Below, piece by piece: positions 16,198 through 24,444 of a stretch of 25,849 nucleotides of DNA. Within the stretch, counting starts at the first letter, position 1; each line of letters begins with the position of its first letter. The notes below the pieces were generated by a model. It did not search any database. It saw only the letters and a program-made list of their open reading frames with translations, and was not told the DNA's origin. This DNA comes from Chrysochromulina parva (taxonomy: Eukaryota > Haptophyta > Prymnesiales > Chrysochromulinaceae): contig PJAB01000474.1 in NCBI GenBank assembly GCA_002887195.1, positions 1 to 25,849 of the forward strand, written 5' to 3'. The translations under genes were made by a program, and so were the position numbers.

Positions 16198-16212
16198 GGG
16201 TTAGGGTTAGGG
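16198..16212 (+). repeat. Short interstitial telomere-like repeat
   Basis: GGG-TTAGGG-TTAGGG follows a G-rich GGCGAGG-repeat stretch (16150-16200). TTAGGG is a widespread telomere unit. Two copies could be chance in this G-rich context, or a scar of a healed break. Confidence 0.6.
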
Positions 16213-16357
16213 CTACCTTAACAGTATTTTACAATTGTCTATGATACATGGAAGCCTTCTGAGGTATCCCCAGGCTATACTCGGGCCGGGCGTCAGGGTA
16301 TAGGTGGCGCCCCGGTGCCATGTGGGGAATGCTCGTCTAAGGACGCTCAACACGGTC

Positions 16358-18319
16358 TCAGGCGCGCGATCCCATTCGCATCTTGCGTAGCTGCTCCTGG
16401 TGATAACGTTCCTTAGCCCAGGGACAGAGCGGGAAGTAGCGACAGCACAAGAAGGTGCAGAGCGCGAAGCCGAGGCCACCCACGATGATCATGATGATGA
16501 AGGCGAAGTTCTGCCGGAACGCACGCACCATGCGCTCGGAATCTGTCTCTGGCCTCCCCTCGCCCGTCACGACCACATCGGTCAGGTCGATGAGCCGCAC
16601 TCGATGGTTGTACGAATCCGCCACGTAGAGCAACTGCGTGCTCGGGTCGAGCGCGAGGCCGCGCGGCCGGTAGAAGCGTGTGTTCACGTTCATGCCGTCC
16701 ATCAGCCCCGGAGTGGAGCCGGCGAGTAGTCGCAGCGTTGGGTGGCACGTCTCGCCCTCGGGTGCGTCCACTCCGTGCGCGCACAGGCGCGTCGCCGCAC
16801 TCACTGCCCGCTCATAGGGCGACACGTACGGCGGAGGCGGCGGAGCATAGACGGTGCAGTTCGCGAGCGCGCGGGTCATGTTGGTGTTGTTGGTGGCCCG
16901 GGCTGCCGAGAGCGCCGCCGCGAGCACCGTCACGGGATTCGTGCCATTCGCGCCACTATTGAGCCACGTGGCGAAATCGAAGGCATCGCAGGGGTTGAGA
17001 TGGCCGAGCGTGGCATTGGTTCCGAAGAGACGCGCGGCGGTGGCATTGGTAGTCAGCCGATGCATCAGCTGCCGTCCAGACGACGATGAGAGCCCTCCAC
17101 TACCACCGTCGGAGACATCTTCTGATGGTGAGGGAGCATCGTCCTCGGCGACAGATTGTGACGGTGAAGGAGCGCCGTCCTGAGCATCATCCTGGGCAAC
17201 ATCTTGTGAGAGTCGTCTTCGGAGAGCCCATCGTGAGAGACCGGATCCGGACATGGTGAGAGAGACGATGTACAGCCGATTGCGGCGGCTGTCGGCGAGT
17301 ACGAGGCCGCCGCCGGGCCAGTCGTACGCGTACGCGATGCCACTCACCTCCTGAAGATTCGCACTCGACGGTCCAGAGTCGTCCACGAGAGTGCTCACGC
17401 GCGGCGAGAAAGGGTTGCGGTTGATGGGCGGCGGCGGCGGAGCACTCATACCAGTACCGTTGGTCAAGTTGAACCGAACCTGTTGAGGCGGCGGCGAGCC
17501 GCCGCCGGTGCTCACGGTCGTCGTCGACGCCGGCTCGTACGCCGTCTCGATCGCGCGCACGCGCGGCGAGCGCTCGGCTACATAGACGGTCCGCTCGTCG
17601 GCGTCGACGGCCACCGCGTGTGGAAGCTCAAAGCTCGCAATCTCGCCTCTGCCGTCGGCGGAGCCCTGGATGCCGGAACCGGCGAGGGTGCGCACCTCGC
17701 GTGTCACCACGTTGACCACGCGCACCGCGTGGTTGTACGGATCGCACACGAAGAGCTGCCGGGAGTGCAGCGCGAGCGCGAGACCCGCCGGCCGCGAGAA
17801 GGCAGCCGCGCCTCCGCGCCCGTTGACGAAGCCCTGGACGCCGGGCGAGCCGGCGAGGGTGGTCACACGCGCAGTGTTCAGATCCACCTGCCGGATCACC
17901 ATGTTGGCCGAGTCGGCCACGAAGAGCAGCCGAGTGTAGCCGTCGACCGCCAGGCCGATCGGCTCATCAAAGCGGGCATTCGTGCCGAAGCCGTCTGCGA
18001 AGCCCTGGTACCAGCCGACGAACGTCGTGACGTAGTCCGAAGCATCAGGATGGCCGATGCGCACGCGGCGGATGCGATGGTTGCCGCGGTCAGCGATGTA
18101 GAGTTCCTGTGCTTGCTCATCAATCGCCAGTCCATCCGGCCGGTTGAATAATGCGTTGGTCTGCCGACCGTCCAAGTCGCCCATGTTGCCACCGACGAGC
18201 GTGCTGGTGAAGTAGTCTGACTCGAGGTTCCACGGCGTGTATGCGCTTGCGCGCGGCACAGCGGAAATAAGCAGCGCCAGCACGCGCAGCATCGGCATGG
18301 TGCCGAGGCCCAACTCCAT
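16358..18319 (-). CDS. NHL-repeat beta-propeller protein, secreted with C-terminal membrane anchor, 653 aa
   Basis: Met8 (18298, context GGCACCATG) gives the best signal peptide, MPMLRVLALLISAVPRASA; the frame opens at 18319. NHL blades are visible at residues about 57-86 (RPDGLAID...LYIADRGNHRIRRV), 112-146, 168-202, 226-257, 322-354 (weaker) and 544-578 (RPRGLALD...LYVADSYNHRVRLI), together a likely six-bladed propeller. A roughly 165-residue insert between blades 5 and 6 carries an acidic Ser/Pro repeat and many N-glycosylation sequons. Cys at 444 and 488 and a proline run are also there. Residues about 605-627 form a transmembrane helix followed by a basic tail, so this is a type I topology with the propeller outside the cytosol. 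The partner is unknown; NHL propellers usually bind proteins or ligands. Confidence 0.85.
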   Translation of the reverse strand: MELGLGTMPMLRVLALLISAVPRASAYTPWNLESDYFTSTLVGGNMGDLDGRQTNALFNRPDGLAIDEQAQELYIADRGNHRIRRVRIGHPDASDYVTTFVGWYQGFADGFGTNARFDEPIGLAVDGYTRLLFVADSANMVIRQVDLNTARVTTLAGSPGVQGFVNGRGGAAAFSRPAGLALALHSRQLFVCDPYNHAVRVVNVVTREVRTLAGSGIQGSADGRGEIASFELPHAVAVDADERTVYVAERSPRVRAIETAYEPASTTTVSTGGGSPPPQQVRFNLTNGTGMSAPPPPPINRNPFSPRVSTLVDDSGPSSANLQEVSGIAYAYDWPGGGLVLADSRRNRLYIVSLTMSGSGLSRWALRRRLSQDVAQDDAQDGAPSPSQSVAEDDAPSPSEDVSDGGSGGLSSSSGRQLMHRLTTNATAARLFGTNATLGHLNPCDAFDFATWLNSGANGTNPVTVLAAALSAARATNNTNMTRALANCTVYAPPPPPYVSPYERAVSAATRLCAHGVDAPEGETCHPTLRLLAGSTPGLMDGMNVNTRFYRPRGLALDPSTQLLYVADSYNHRVRLIDLTDVVVTGEGRPETDSERMVRAFRQNFAFIIMIIVGGLGFALCTFLCCRYFPLCPWAKERYHQEQLRKMRMGSRA

Positions 18320-18418
18320 TCGAAGGTTTTTGGTGTTGCTGTGAAAACTTGGCTCAACACAATAGGAGTTGTGATAAGGAGTTGTGCTCTCACAGAGCTG
18401 CCCACGCGCCGACGCGCC

Positions 18419-19102
18419 CTAGGCCCTCGCGAGCGCGCGGCGTATCCACGCGGGCCTTTGGTTTTCCACACCTGGTTCTTGGCTTCTGCTGCGGGCCGTG
18501 CGCGAGATCGCTCGTAGGCGCTCGAGCCGCGCCTCGGCGTAGAGCACATCCTCGTGCAGTGTCGCCGTCATCGCCTGCAGCCGAGTCCCGCCGTCTGTGC
18601 CAAATGTACGAGCCGCTGTCCCGGCGTTCAGGCGCAGTGCGGGCGGCCGTGGCGGTGGGGCGCTATTTGGGCGCGGGTCGTCGAGGGCGCATACGGTATC
18701 GCCTGTGAGATCTACGCCCACTGGCGTGTTGGGCTGCAGGGCCGCCGTGTAAGGAAGCAACGCCACCGGCAAGCAATGAGCAAAGCACTGCTTCGTGGCG
18801 GTGGGAGGGTGGGCGCTGGCGGGCGGCGTGCCCCAGCACAGCGCCTTGATAATCGCTCGAGGCGCAGTGCCAAGTGCGGCTGCAAGAGGTAGCTGGTCTG
18901 CGTGCCGCACACACGTTAGCACATCGGGACAAACCCATACGCCGCCTGTCGGCGAGGTCACCATGCCGAGGGTGTAGGAGGTGACACCATCGAAGATTGA
19001 AAGCAGCCGCGGTTGGTCCGTTCTGGCAGGCATGGCAGCAACCACCTTGTAATATGCGCGGCAAGTGCGCGGCGGGCGGGGTGCGCGGGGTGCTGATGCC
19101 AT
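18419..19102 (-). CDS. Hypothetical protein, up to 227 aa
   Basis: No family is recognised. The open frame has coding-like composition with a plausible globular start (RLLSIFDGVTSYTLGMV, then GGVWVCPDVLTCVRHADQLPL). A middle section has several Cys and Pro residues, and a C-terminal basic helix contains TLHEDVLYAEARLERLRAI. If translation starts at 19102 the first 23 residues are Arg/Pro-rich without acidic residues, like a mitochondrial presequence. A start at 19033 (context GCTGCCATG) would remove them. The gene follows the NHL gene's start by only 100 bp and is divergent from the SR/RRM gene. Confidence 0.5.
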   Translation of the reverse strand: MASAPRAPRPPRTCRAYYKVVAAMPARTDQPRLLSIFDGVTSYTLGMVTSPTGGVWVCPDVLTCVRHADQLPLAAALGTAPRAIIKALCWGTPPASAHPPTATKQCFAHCLPVALLPYTAALQPNTPVGVDLTGDTVCALDDPRPNSAPPPRPPALRLNAGTAARTFGTDGGTRLQAMTATLHEDVLYAEARLERLRAISRTARSRSQEPGVENQRPAWIRRALARA

Positions 19103-19267
19103 CGGAGTGGACGGGCCCGATCAAAAAGTTGAGGAAACTTGAGAGGTCTCTGCGAGCACACATTCCATGCGAAACCAAGTCTAGCCAAGGCAAGTGTCGC
19201 TCAAAGGCGCGAGGTCGCAACTTTATTTTTCTCGACATTTCGGTCGTCGAAGCCTCGCCAGCGCACG
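19103..19267. promoter_or_regulatory. Probable divergent promoter
   Basis: This interval lies between the divergent hypothetical gene and the SR/RRM gene. It contains an AT-rich CTTTATTTTTCTCG patch near 19220-19233, about 35-50 bp upstream of the SR/RRM start codon. No other element is clear. Confidence 0.35.
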
Positions 19268-20317
19268 ATGCCCGATCGCAGCAGATCGCCATCGCGCTCG
19301 TCGTACTCGTCGTACTCGTCCTATTCGTCGTACTCGACGTCGCGGTCACCATCGCCGCCGGGCTACAATGGTCGCAATCGAGGCGGCCGGGATGAGCGGC
19401 CACGCTCACGCTCTCCGCCCCCTCGTCGCGGCCGCTCGCGATCACCCCGCAGAGAGCCACCGGCGGTGCTGCTCGTGCGCAATCTCTCGCGCAATGTGAC
19501 CGACGCACATCTGCGCGAAATCTTTGGGCACTGTGGCTTCGTGCAGCGTGCCAAAGTTTTCAGCGGTGCAAACGGCTCCAAGTCGCACGCCGAAGTGGAG
19601 TTCCAGACACGCCGCGTCGCCTTCGAAGCGATTGACGTCTTCGACGGCGCCGAGATAGACGGTCTCGTCGTGCGCGTCGTCTTCGACGGTCCCGGGCCTG
19701 GCAGCGTGCCACCGCCGCCGCCGCCGCGCTGGGAGTATGGCCGCCGTGGGCCGGGCCCGGGACCACCCTATTGCCATCCACCGCAACAGCATCGGCCGCC
19801 GCCCGACGGTTGGCGCGACGGTTGGCGCGACGGCGGGCGGCGCGGTGGGCCGCCTCCGCCAGCTCGAGGCATGCCGCCGCCGCCGCCACCGCCGCCACAC
19901 TACCCTCACTCACGACGCAGCCCGCCCCGCCGTCAGTCCTCCCCTATCGGTCCGCCCCTTCGGGATGAGCGCGGCGACGGGCGCGACGGGCGCGACGGCG
20001 GGCGTGGCGGCGCGCGCAGCGACGGGCGTGGCAGGCACGACGGGTGGGAGCCTCATGCATCCTGGGCGGGCCGTGGGCTCAGTGGTGAAGGCCCACCTCG
20101 CCCAGCCGAGCGCGGTGCGCAGCTGAGCCAACGGCTGGGCGATGGGCGCCGTGATGGGCACGAGGGGCGCGACCAGGGCGATGGGCGCCCGCGGGGTGTC
20201 ACAAGTGAACGCCGCGAGCCTGAGCGCCCGATGAGGCCGGAGGAGCCGCGGCGGCGAGTCGAACAGGGCAGCCCATCACGGCGCCCATCGGGCAGCAGCT
20301 ACAGCGACTCGCCGTGA
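19268..20317 (+). CDS. RNPS1/SR45-like RRM protein with RS domain, 349 aa
   Basis: The ATG at 19268 (GCACGATG) starts an RS-rich N-terminus (MPDRSRSPSRSS, SYSSYSS repeats, RSRSPPPRRGRSRSPRR). A single RRM follows at residues 66-140: RNP2 is VLLVRNL (67-73), RNP1 is the degenerate KSHAEVEF (105-112), with NVTDAHLREIFGHCGFV between. The C-terminal half is Pro-rich, then Gly/Arg/Asp repeats (GWRDGWRDGG, DGRDGRDGGRGG), ending RRPSGSSYSDSP. The layout, including NVT at the first RRM helix, resembles RNPS1/SR45, splicing factors that join the exon junction complex in the nucleus. That assignment rests on layout and a short RRM match. In-frame sequence upstream to 19139 has no RS character and I treat it as leader. 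Confidence 0.8.
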   Translation: MPDRSRSPSRSSYSSYSSYSSYSTSRSPSPPGYNGRNRGGRDERPRSRSPPPRRGRSRSPRREPPAVLLVRNLSRNVTDAHLREIFGHCGFVQRAKVFSGANGSKSHAEVEFQTRRVAFEAIDVFDGAEIDGLVVRVVFDGPGPGSVPPPPPPRWEYGRRGPGPGPPYCHPPQQHRPPPDGWRDGWRDGGRRGGPPPPARGMPPPPPPPPHYPHSRRSPPRRQSSPIGPPLRDERGDGRDGRDGGRGGARSDGRGRHDGWEPHASWAGRGLSGEGPPRPAERGAQLSQRLGDGRRDGHEGRDQGDGRPRGVTSERREPERPMRPEEPRRRVEQGSPSRRPSGSSYSDSP

Positions 20318-20661
20318 GGCTGAGGCCGACAGGCCGTGGGGTGGTGGGGGCAAGGCACTGGTGGATGCACACAGCCACAGCGTCTGGTGGGCCCGGGCAG
20401 ATCGAATCGCAATCGCCGACTGTTTAGTTGTGTCTGTATCGTTGGCCGCGGGAAACGCAAGGTCGACCGAGAATTCACGTGAACGGTGTAGAGTTCAACG
20501 AAGTTCACGAATTTTTCGAAGCGCGGGCGCGGGAGAGATCGCGCGTTGGTGGCTCACACGCCCGTGCCCGAATCTGCGGGCTCGCCATTGAGCTCGTATC
20601 CTGCGACCTGCGGCCTGCGACCTGAGGCCGACGTGCGCGTGGCAATCAGGGTTGAGCGGCG
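20318..20661. other. Intergenic region / possible upstream exon area
   Basis: This is the 3' flank of the SR/RRM gene and upstream region of the glycosyltransferase-like gene. It holds a perfect-start 14-bp repeat CTGCGACCTG(C/A)GGC twice at 20601-20628. If the downstream protein has a signal-anchor exon, it would be here. I see no convincing one. Confidence 0.35.
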
Positions 20662-22509
20662 ATGCCGCTAGGCCCGTCGATCTCGTCTCTGGCCACCGTC
20701 CCAGTTGAACAGTGCCAGTTGAACTGTTCGGGCCATGGCCGCTGTATGGCCCATCTCGCTTCGCCGCAGTTCCCTGCCATCTGCCTTTGCGAGCAATTTT
20801 GGATGGGCCACAGTTGCGCTTCTCGTCGGGTGAACCCTTACCGTGTCAAGTCATTTGGAATGACAGCACCGAAATGGCCAGAGCTCGCCGACAAGGTTCG
20901 GCTTACCAAAATGGGCGACGCGTGGTTTTCTTCCGCTGGCGTGTCGTGCGGCGGCGGCGATCACGCTCCAAGCTGCGCTCAGTGCTTGGATCACCGCCGT
21001 TCACATCAGTGCGCGGGCGAGTGCGTCATGCAAGGCACGAAATGTGTGGCCGCGAGGGACGTGAGAGATGTAGACGACTACCAAACGAAGCGCCAGGCAC
21101 CACTGCGGGCGAGCAATGTCAGAGGCCCAAGGCCAAGGGCGGACAGGAGTCAAGCGCGTGGCGCTGGCAGTTGGGGTAGGCAGTTGGCCGCCGCTACCCA
21201 CGATTCCGAACCGTTGGCGCTGCCACCGCTGCCGCCGAACGCGGTCTACGCAACACTGGACCACTCGCCGCGGTTTCTGCAGTCGAGTCCCTTCCTTCGA
21301 GCGTTCGTCTGCTCCTTTGTCGCCAACGTGCCCTCAGCGCGTCTCTATCTGTTCACTCATCCGCCAGAGTCGACCGCGCTGCTCTCGGCGCACGTCGTGC
21401 ACCCGCGGGTCGAGTTGCTGCGGCTCGAGGTGGACCTTGAGCGAAGGGCGGGCGCCCTCCAGCACTCGGCCCTCCAGCACTCGCGCTACACGGCCTACCT
21501 CAACCACCTGCGCACTCTGACGGCCTCGTCGGCCGGCCGGCCTGAACGTGTCTTACTCGTCGACGCGACGGATGTCATCTTTCAGAGCGATCCGTTTGCC
21601 TATTTAGCCGCCGCCGAGGCGCGTGACGAGCGCGAGCACCTGTACTTCACCGAGGAGAGCCGCGAGGACACCATCGGCCAACAGCCCGCCAATGCGCTCT
21701 GGGTTCGTCAGCTCTCCGGCGCCCGTGTGCTCGAGCGCACGCAGAAGGCACCGGGGCGCTGCTCGGGATTCACGATGGGTCACGCGCATCCGATCGAGCT
21801 GTACTTGCTCGCGCTGCGCGAACGTATGGGCCGGCTGCGCCAGGCTGGGCGCATCGAGAGCCTCACGCGCAGGTACGGGCGCGACGAGTCGCGTGGCTTC
21901 GATCACGGGGTCCTCGATCAAGGGGTACACAATGAGCTCAACAAAGCGCGAAGCTCTGAGGGCCGAGGTGACAGCCGAGGTGACAGCCGATGTGACAGCC
22001 GAGGTGAGAGCCTCCACCTGGGCCTCGCCGGCTTGAACGTGAGCACGCGTGTGCTCGCGCTCCTCGGCGGGCCTGTGCTCCATGGCAACGGGGCGCGCGC
22101 CGGCCGTCATTTTGGATACCAGCACGCGACCTTCTGGACGGTTGGAAGCCAACGACTGATGACCCTCGGTCAAGGTGGCCAACGACCCTCGTCTGACAAG
22201 GGCGGCGGCGCTGTGGGAGCGGCGGCCTCAAATCCCTTAGCGGAGGTTTCAGATCCCGTGGCAGCGGCGGTTTCGGATCCCTTGGCGAGCAGCGGCGGTG
22301 TCGCCACGGGCCTCCCGTTTGCGATGGTGCATCAGTACGGCAAGCTGCGGCCCAAGTCCCTGCAGGCGCGTATGCGCAGAGAACTCACCTGTCGCGAGGC
22401 CGCGAGTCAGCCACGGTATTGTGGTGGGCTCTGCTCGGATCCTGCGTGGCGCGCGTGGCTCGGCGCGATGCAGGCGTGGAATCGGACGGCGGGCGCGGGC
22501 GATAGATGA
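20662..22509 (+). CDS. Glycosyltransferase-like protein with N-terminal EGF-like and Cys-rich modules, 615 aa
   Basis: Residues 18-52 form an EGF-like module (C18, C22, C28, C41, C43, C52; NCSGHGRC). A second Cys-rich motif at 95-128 (SCGGGDHAPSCAQC ... CAGECVMQGTKC) resembles a small domain common in algal secreted proteins. From about 195 a glycosyltransferase-like domain follows: AVYATLDHSPRF, RYTAYLNHLRTL, VLLVDATDVIFQSDPF with a DxxD-type acidic motif (301-304), GFTMGHA, and GFDHGVLDQGVHNELN (411-426). The module order implies the Golgi or cell surface, yet no signal peptide is present. An in-frame TGA lies two codons before the ATG, so a signal or anchor exon may be missing. The family and donor sugar are not identified. 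Low-complexity repeats lie at 21962-22009 and 22217-22295. Confidence 0.7.
   Translation: MPLGPSISSLATVPVEQCQLNCSGHGRCMAHLASPQFPAICLCEQFWMGHSCASRRVNPYRVKSFGMTAPKWPELADKVRLTKMGDAWFSSAGVSCGGGDHAPSCAQCLDHRRSHQCAGECVMQGTKCVAARDVRDVDDYQTKRQAPLRASNVRGPRPRADRSQARGAGSWGRQLAAATHDSEPLALPPLPPNAVYATLDHSPRFLQSSPFLRAFVCSFVANVPSARLYLFTHPPESTALLSAHVVHPRVELLRLEVDLERRAGALQHSALQHSRYTAYLNHLRTLTASSAGRPERVLLVDATDVIFQSDPFAYLAAAEARDEREHLYFTEESREDTIGQQPANALWVRQLSGARVLERTQKAPGRCSGFTMGHAHPIELYLLALRERMGRLRQAGRIESLTRRYGRDESRGFDHGVLDQGVHNELNKARSSEGRGDSRGDSRCDSRGESLHLGLAGLNVSTRVLALLGGPVLHGNGARAGRHFGYQHATFWTVGSQRLMTLGQGGQRPSSDKGGGAVGAAASNPLAEVSDPVAAAVSDPLASSGGVATGLPFAMVHQYGKLRPKSLQARMRRELTCREAASQPRYCGGLCSDPAWRAWLGAMQAWNRTAGAGDR
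21962..22009 (+). repeat. Four 12-bp copies in coding sequence (GDSR/CDSR)
   Basis: GCCGAGGTGACA occurs at 21962-21973 and 21974-21985, GCCGATGTGACA at 21986-21997, and GCCGAGGTGAGA at 21998-22009. The reading frame is kept. It adds a charged loop within the glycosyltransferase-like domain and is probably polymorphic. Confidence 0.85.
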
Positions 22510-22934
22510 ACTTCTATACCGACGCCGCTACGCTACCGAACAACACAACAGAGCCATGCAAGCAAAAAATACCCAAAGTTTGAAAGTTAACTCCATTCTC
22601 GGTCCCGTGCCGAGGTGAAAACCCACGACACTCTCTACACTCACGATGTCAATGGACCGGGGACAGAAGGGTTGACCAAACGCTCGTTGTGCCCGCGGGA
22701 ACGATCTTCCTTGCCGTCTGCATCTGAGATCTGTGCCCTACATCTCACACTTCCACTTATGCTCGTAACCTACCGCGGCAGTGGGTGTGATGACTTCCGC
22801 CATCCCGCTGTGCGACTTGGTGCTCTGGTGCCCGTCCGCTCTTGAGTCCGCTATCACGTATGCGTCCCCAGAGGAAAAGCCCGTCCGCTATCATGGATCC
22901 ACAGAGGAAAAGAGGGGCCGATTATTGACGAAAT
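22510..22934. other. Convergent intergenic region
   Basis: This lies between the convergent 20662-22509 and 22935-23936 genes. It has an A-rich patch at 22563-22590, suited to the end of the plus-strand transcript, and a direct repeat at 22846-22914. No gene is recognised. Confidence 0.45.
22846..22914. repeat. Imperfect 32-37 bp direct repeat
   Basis: GTCCGCTATCA...CAGAGGAAAAG occurs at 22846-22879 and again at 22883-22912, with different middles. A partial copy (CCCGTCCGCT) starts at 22831. The repeat lies just past the stop codon of the minus-strand SDR gene, in its likely 3' UTR. Confidence 0.8.
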
Positions 22935-23936
22935 TCAAAGCTTCCACTCCCCGCAGGCGATCTCGCTGGCTGCCCAGAGCATCTCCATAGTGGCGGGGTC
23001 GTTCTCCTTCTTCGTCAGCTTGGCCTCCGCCGGCGGCCCCCACATCTTGCCGGCACCAGACGGCTCGACGAACGCGCCGGACGCGACGCCGCTGCCAATG
23101 CAGCACTGTAGCAGTGGCATAGTGCCGTCCTCTGCAGACTGGGCGAACCGCATAATCCACATTTCTTTCATGCCGCCGTTCTGGTTCGTCGTCACCTGCA
23201 GGTTGGTCGCGGCGAGGCCGGGCGCGGCGCAAACCGCTTTGACCTTCGAACCCGCAGCCGCCAGCCGTGCGGCAAGCGCCTGTGTCCACACAGAATTTGC
23301 GAGCTTCGTCTGGGCGTAGCGTGCCCAGCGAGCGCCGCCGCAGAGCATCGAGCTTGAGTTGCCACCGAGATGGCCACCATTCGGGCCGAAGTACTGTTTT
23401 TCGAGCCCAGCGCGAGTCATATGGCGCGCTACTGACGAGTGGTTGACAATCCTGGCCTCGCCGCGCAACGATGCCGCCTTCTCGAGAAGAGGGAACGTCT
23501 CCTTCGTCAGGAGGAAGTGCGAGAGATGATTGGTCTGAATCTGTACGTCGAAGCCATCTATGGTCGCTACGTCCTCAAGCGCCATGACTCCAGCATTGCA
23601 GCAGAGCACATCGATGCCGTTAACCGAGAATTTTTGCGTGAGAGAAGCCGCCGCTGCGCGCGTACTCGCGAAACTCATCAGATCGCACTCGATAGTCTCC
23701 ACAGTCGCACCTGGGGCAGCATCCTTGATGCGGCGTTCGGCGTCAGAACTCCTGGAGGACTTGCGATTGAGCATCACCAGATGAGCTCCATGCCGTGCGC
23801 AAGTCAACGCGCACACAAAGCCCGTGCCCGTGGTGCAGCCCGTGATCGCAACAACCTTACCCGTAAGGTCGGGCAGGCCAGACTCAAATTTCGTGAACCA
23901 CTTCGACTCGACCTTGCGCGGCTCGGCATAGACCAT
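22935..23936 (-). CDS. Short-chain dehydrogenase/reductase, retinol dehydrogenase/protochlorophyllide-reductase-like, 333 aa
   Basis: This is a classical Rossmann oxidoreductase. After a 24-residue N-terminal extension comes LTGKVVAITGCTTGTGF, with the TGxxxGxG cofactor motif at 33-39. The end of strand 2 reads LVMLNRKS, and the Arg favours NADP(H). The CNAGVM motif is at about 113-118, and QTNHLSHFLLT holds the structural Asn136. IVNHSSVAR supplies the catalytic Ser (167/168), and YAQTK supplies Tyr207 and Lys211. The C-terminal half continues with VCAAPGLAATN. All catalytic residues are present, so it should be active. The substrate is not predictable: the closest style is retinol dehydrogenase 11-14, WWOX or light-dependent protochlorophyllide reductase relatives. 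No signal peptide is seen. It is divergent from the 24445 gene across 508 bp. Confidence 0.9.
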   Translation of the reverse strand: MVYAEPRKVESKWFTKFESGLPDLTGKVVAITGCTTGTGFVCALTCARHGAHLVMLNRKSSRSSDAERRIKDAAPGATVETIECDLMSFASTRAAAASLTQKFSVNGIDVLCCNAGVMALEDVATIDGFDVQIQTNHLSHFLLTKETFPLLEKAASLRGEARIVNHSSVARHMTRAGLEKQYFGPNGGHLGGNSSSMLCGGARWARYAQTKLANSVWTQALAARLAAAGSKVKAVCAAPGLAATNLQVTTNQNGGMKEMWIMRFAQSAEDGTMPLLQCCIGSGVASGAFVEPSGAGKMWGPPAEAKLTKKENDPATMEMLWAASEIACGEWKL

Positions 23937-24444
23937 GTTCTTCCGCGCGGCTCGCTCATAAGTGTCTCAAGTCGCAGACCAGTCGCAGACCTCTCACAAC
24001 GTTCACGTGAATGCTTGGAGTTCTCGTTCACACACGAAAGTCCCCGACCTACACCTGTATAGAGTCTCTGCCTGTCGTCTCTGCCCACCATCGGTTCTTC
24101 CACCAGACGCCGACGGCTTCTCCGTTCAGAATTGCCTGTTTAAATAATGTATGCTGCTTCTTTCCGCAGCAGGTCGCGCAGCGAGACTACCATGCCGCTC
24201 GCTGCCAGTTGCATTAGAACCTGCAGCCATAGCAGCTGCAATAGCATCACCTTCGTCCGAGACGGCAATGCATGCATGAGCTTATTGTGCTCGCGCTAGG
24301 TAAATAAGGGGTAAATAAGGGGTGCGAACGCGACGTTTTGGCGTCGTCGGATTCGTACAAACGCGTTCGCGTGAGCACAAATTGTAACCGAGCGCCATCT
24401 CGAGCTCCTCAAATAAACAGCACAGTGTTTCACGCTTGGCAGCA
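23937..24444. promoter_or_regulatory. Divergent intergenic region with 11-bp repeat
   Basis: These 508 bp separate two divergent genes. GGTAAATAAGG occurs twice in tandem at about 24299-24320, and AT-rich patches lie near 24140 (TTTAAATAATG) and 24412. Short frames here have no protein character. The repeats could be promoter elements for the right-hand gene; this is inferred from position only. Confidence 0.35.
24299..24320. repeat. Two tandem GGTAAATAAGG copies
   Basis: Two exact 11-bp copies lie about 125 bp upstream of the 24445 start codon. The first follows CTA and also resembles a splice donor (G|GTAAAT), so an upstream exon cannot be excluded. Confidence 0.7.

Noticed and set aside
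17483..18151. Plus-strand ORF of 222 codons
   Set aside because: It is antisense to well-formed NHL blades.
24277..24300. Possible mini-exon (ATG then CTAG|GTAAAT donor) upstream of the right-hand glycosyltransferase
   Set aside because: It would encode only about nine residues and no convincing branch point or frame match was found. It is kept as a remote option only.
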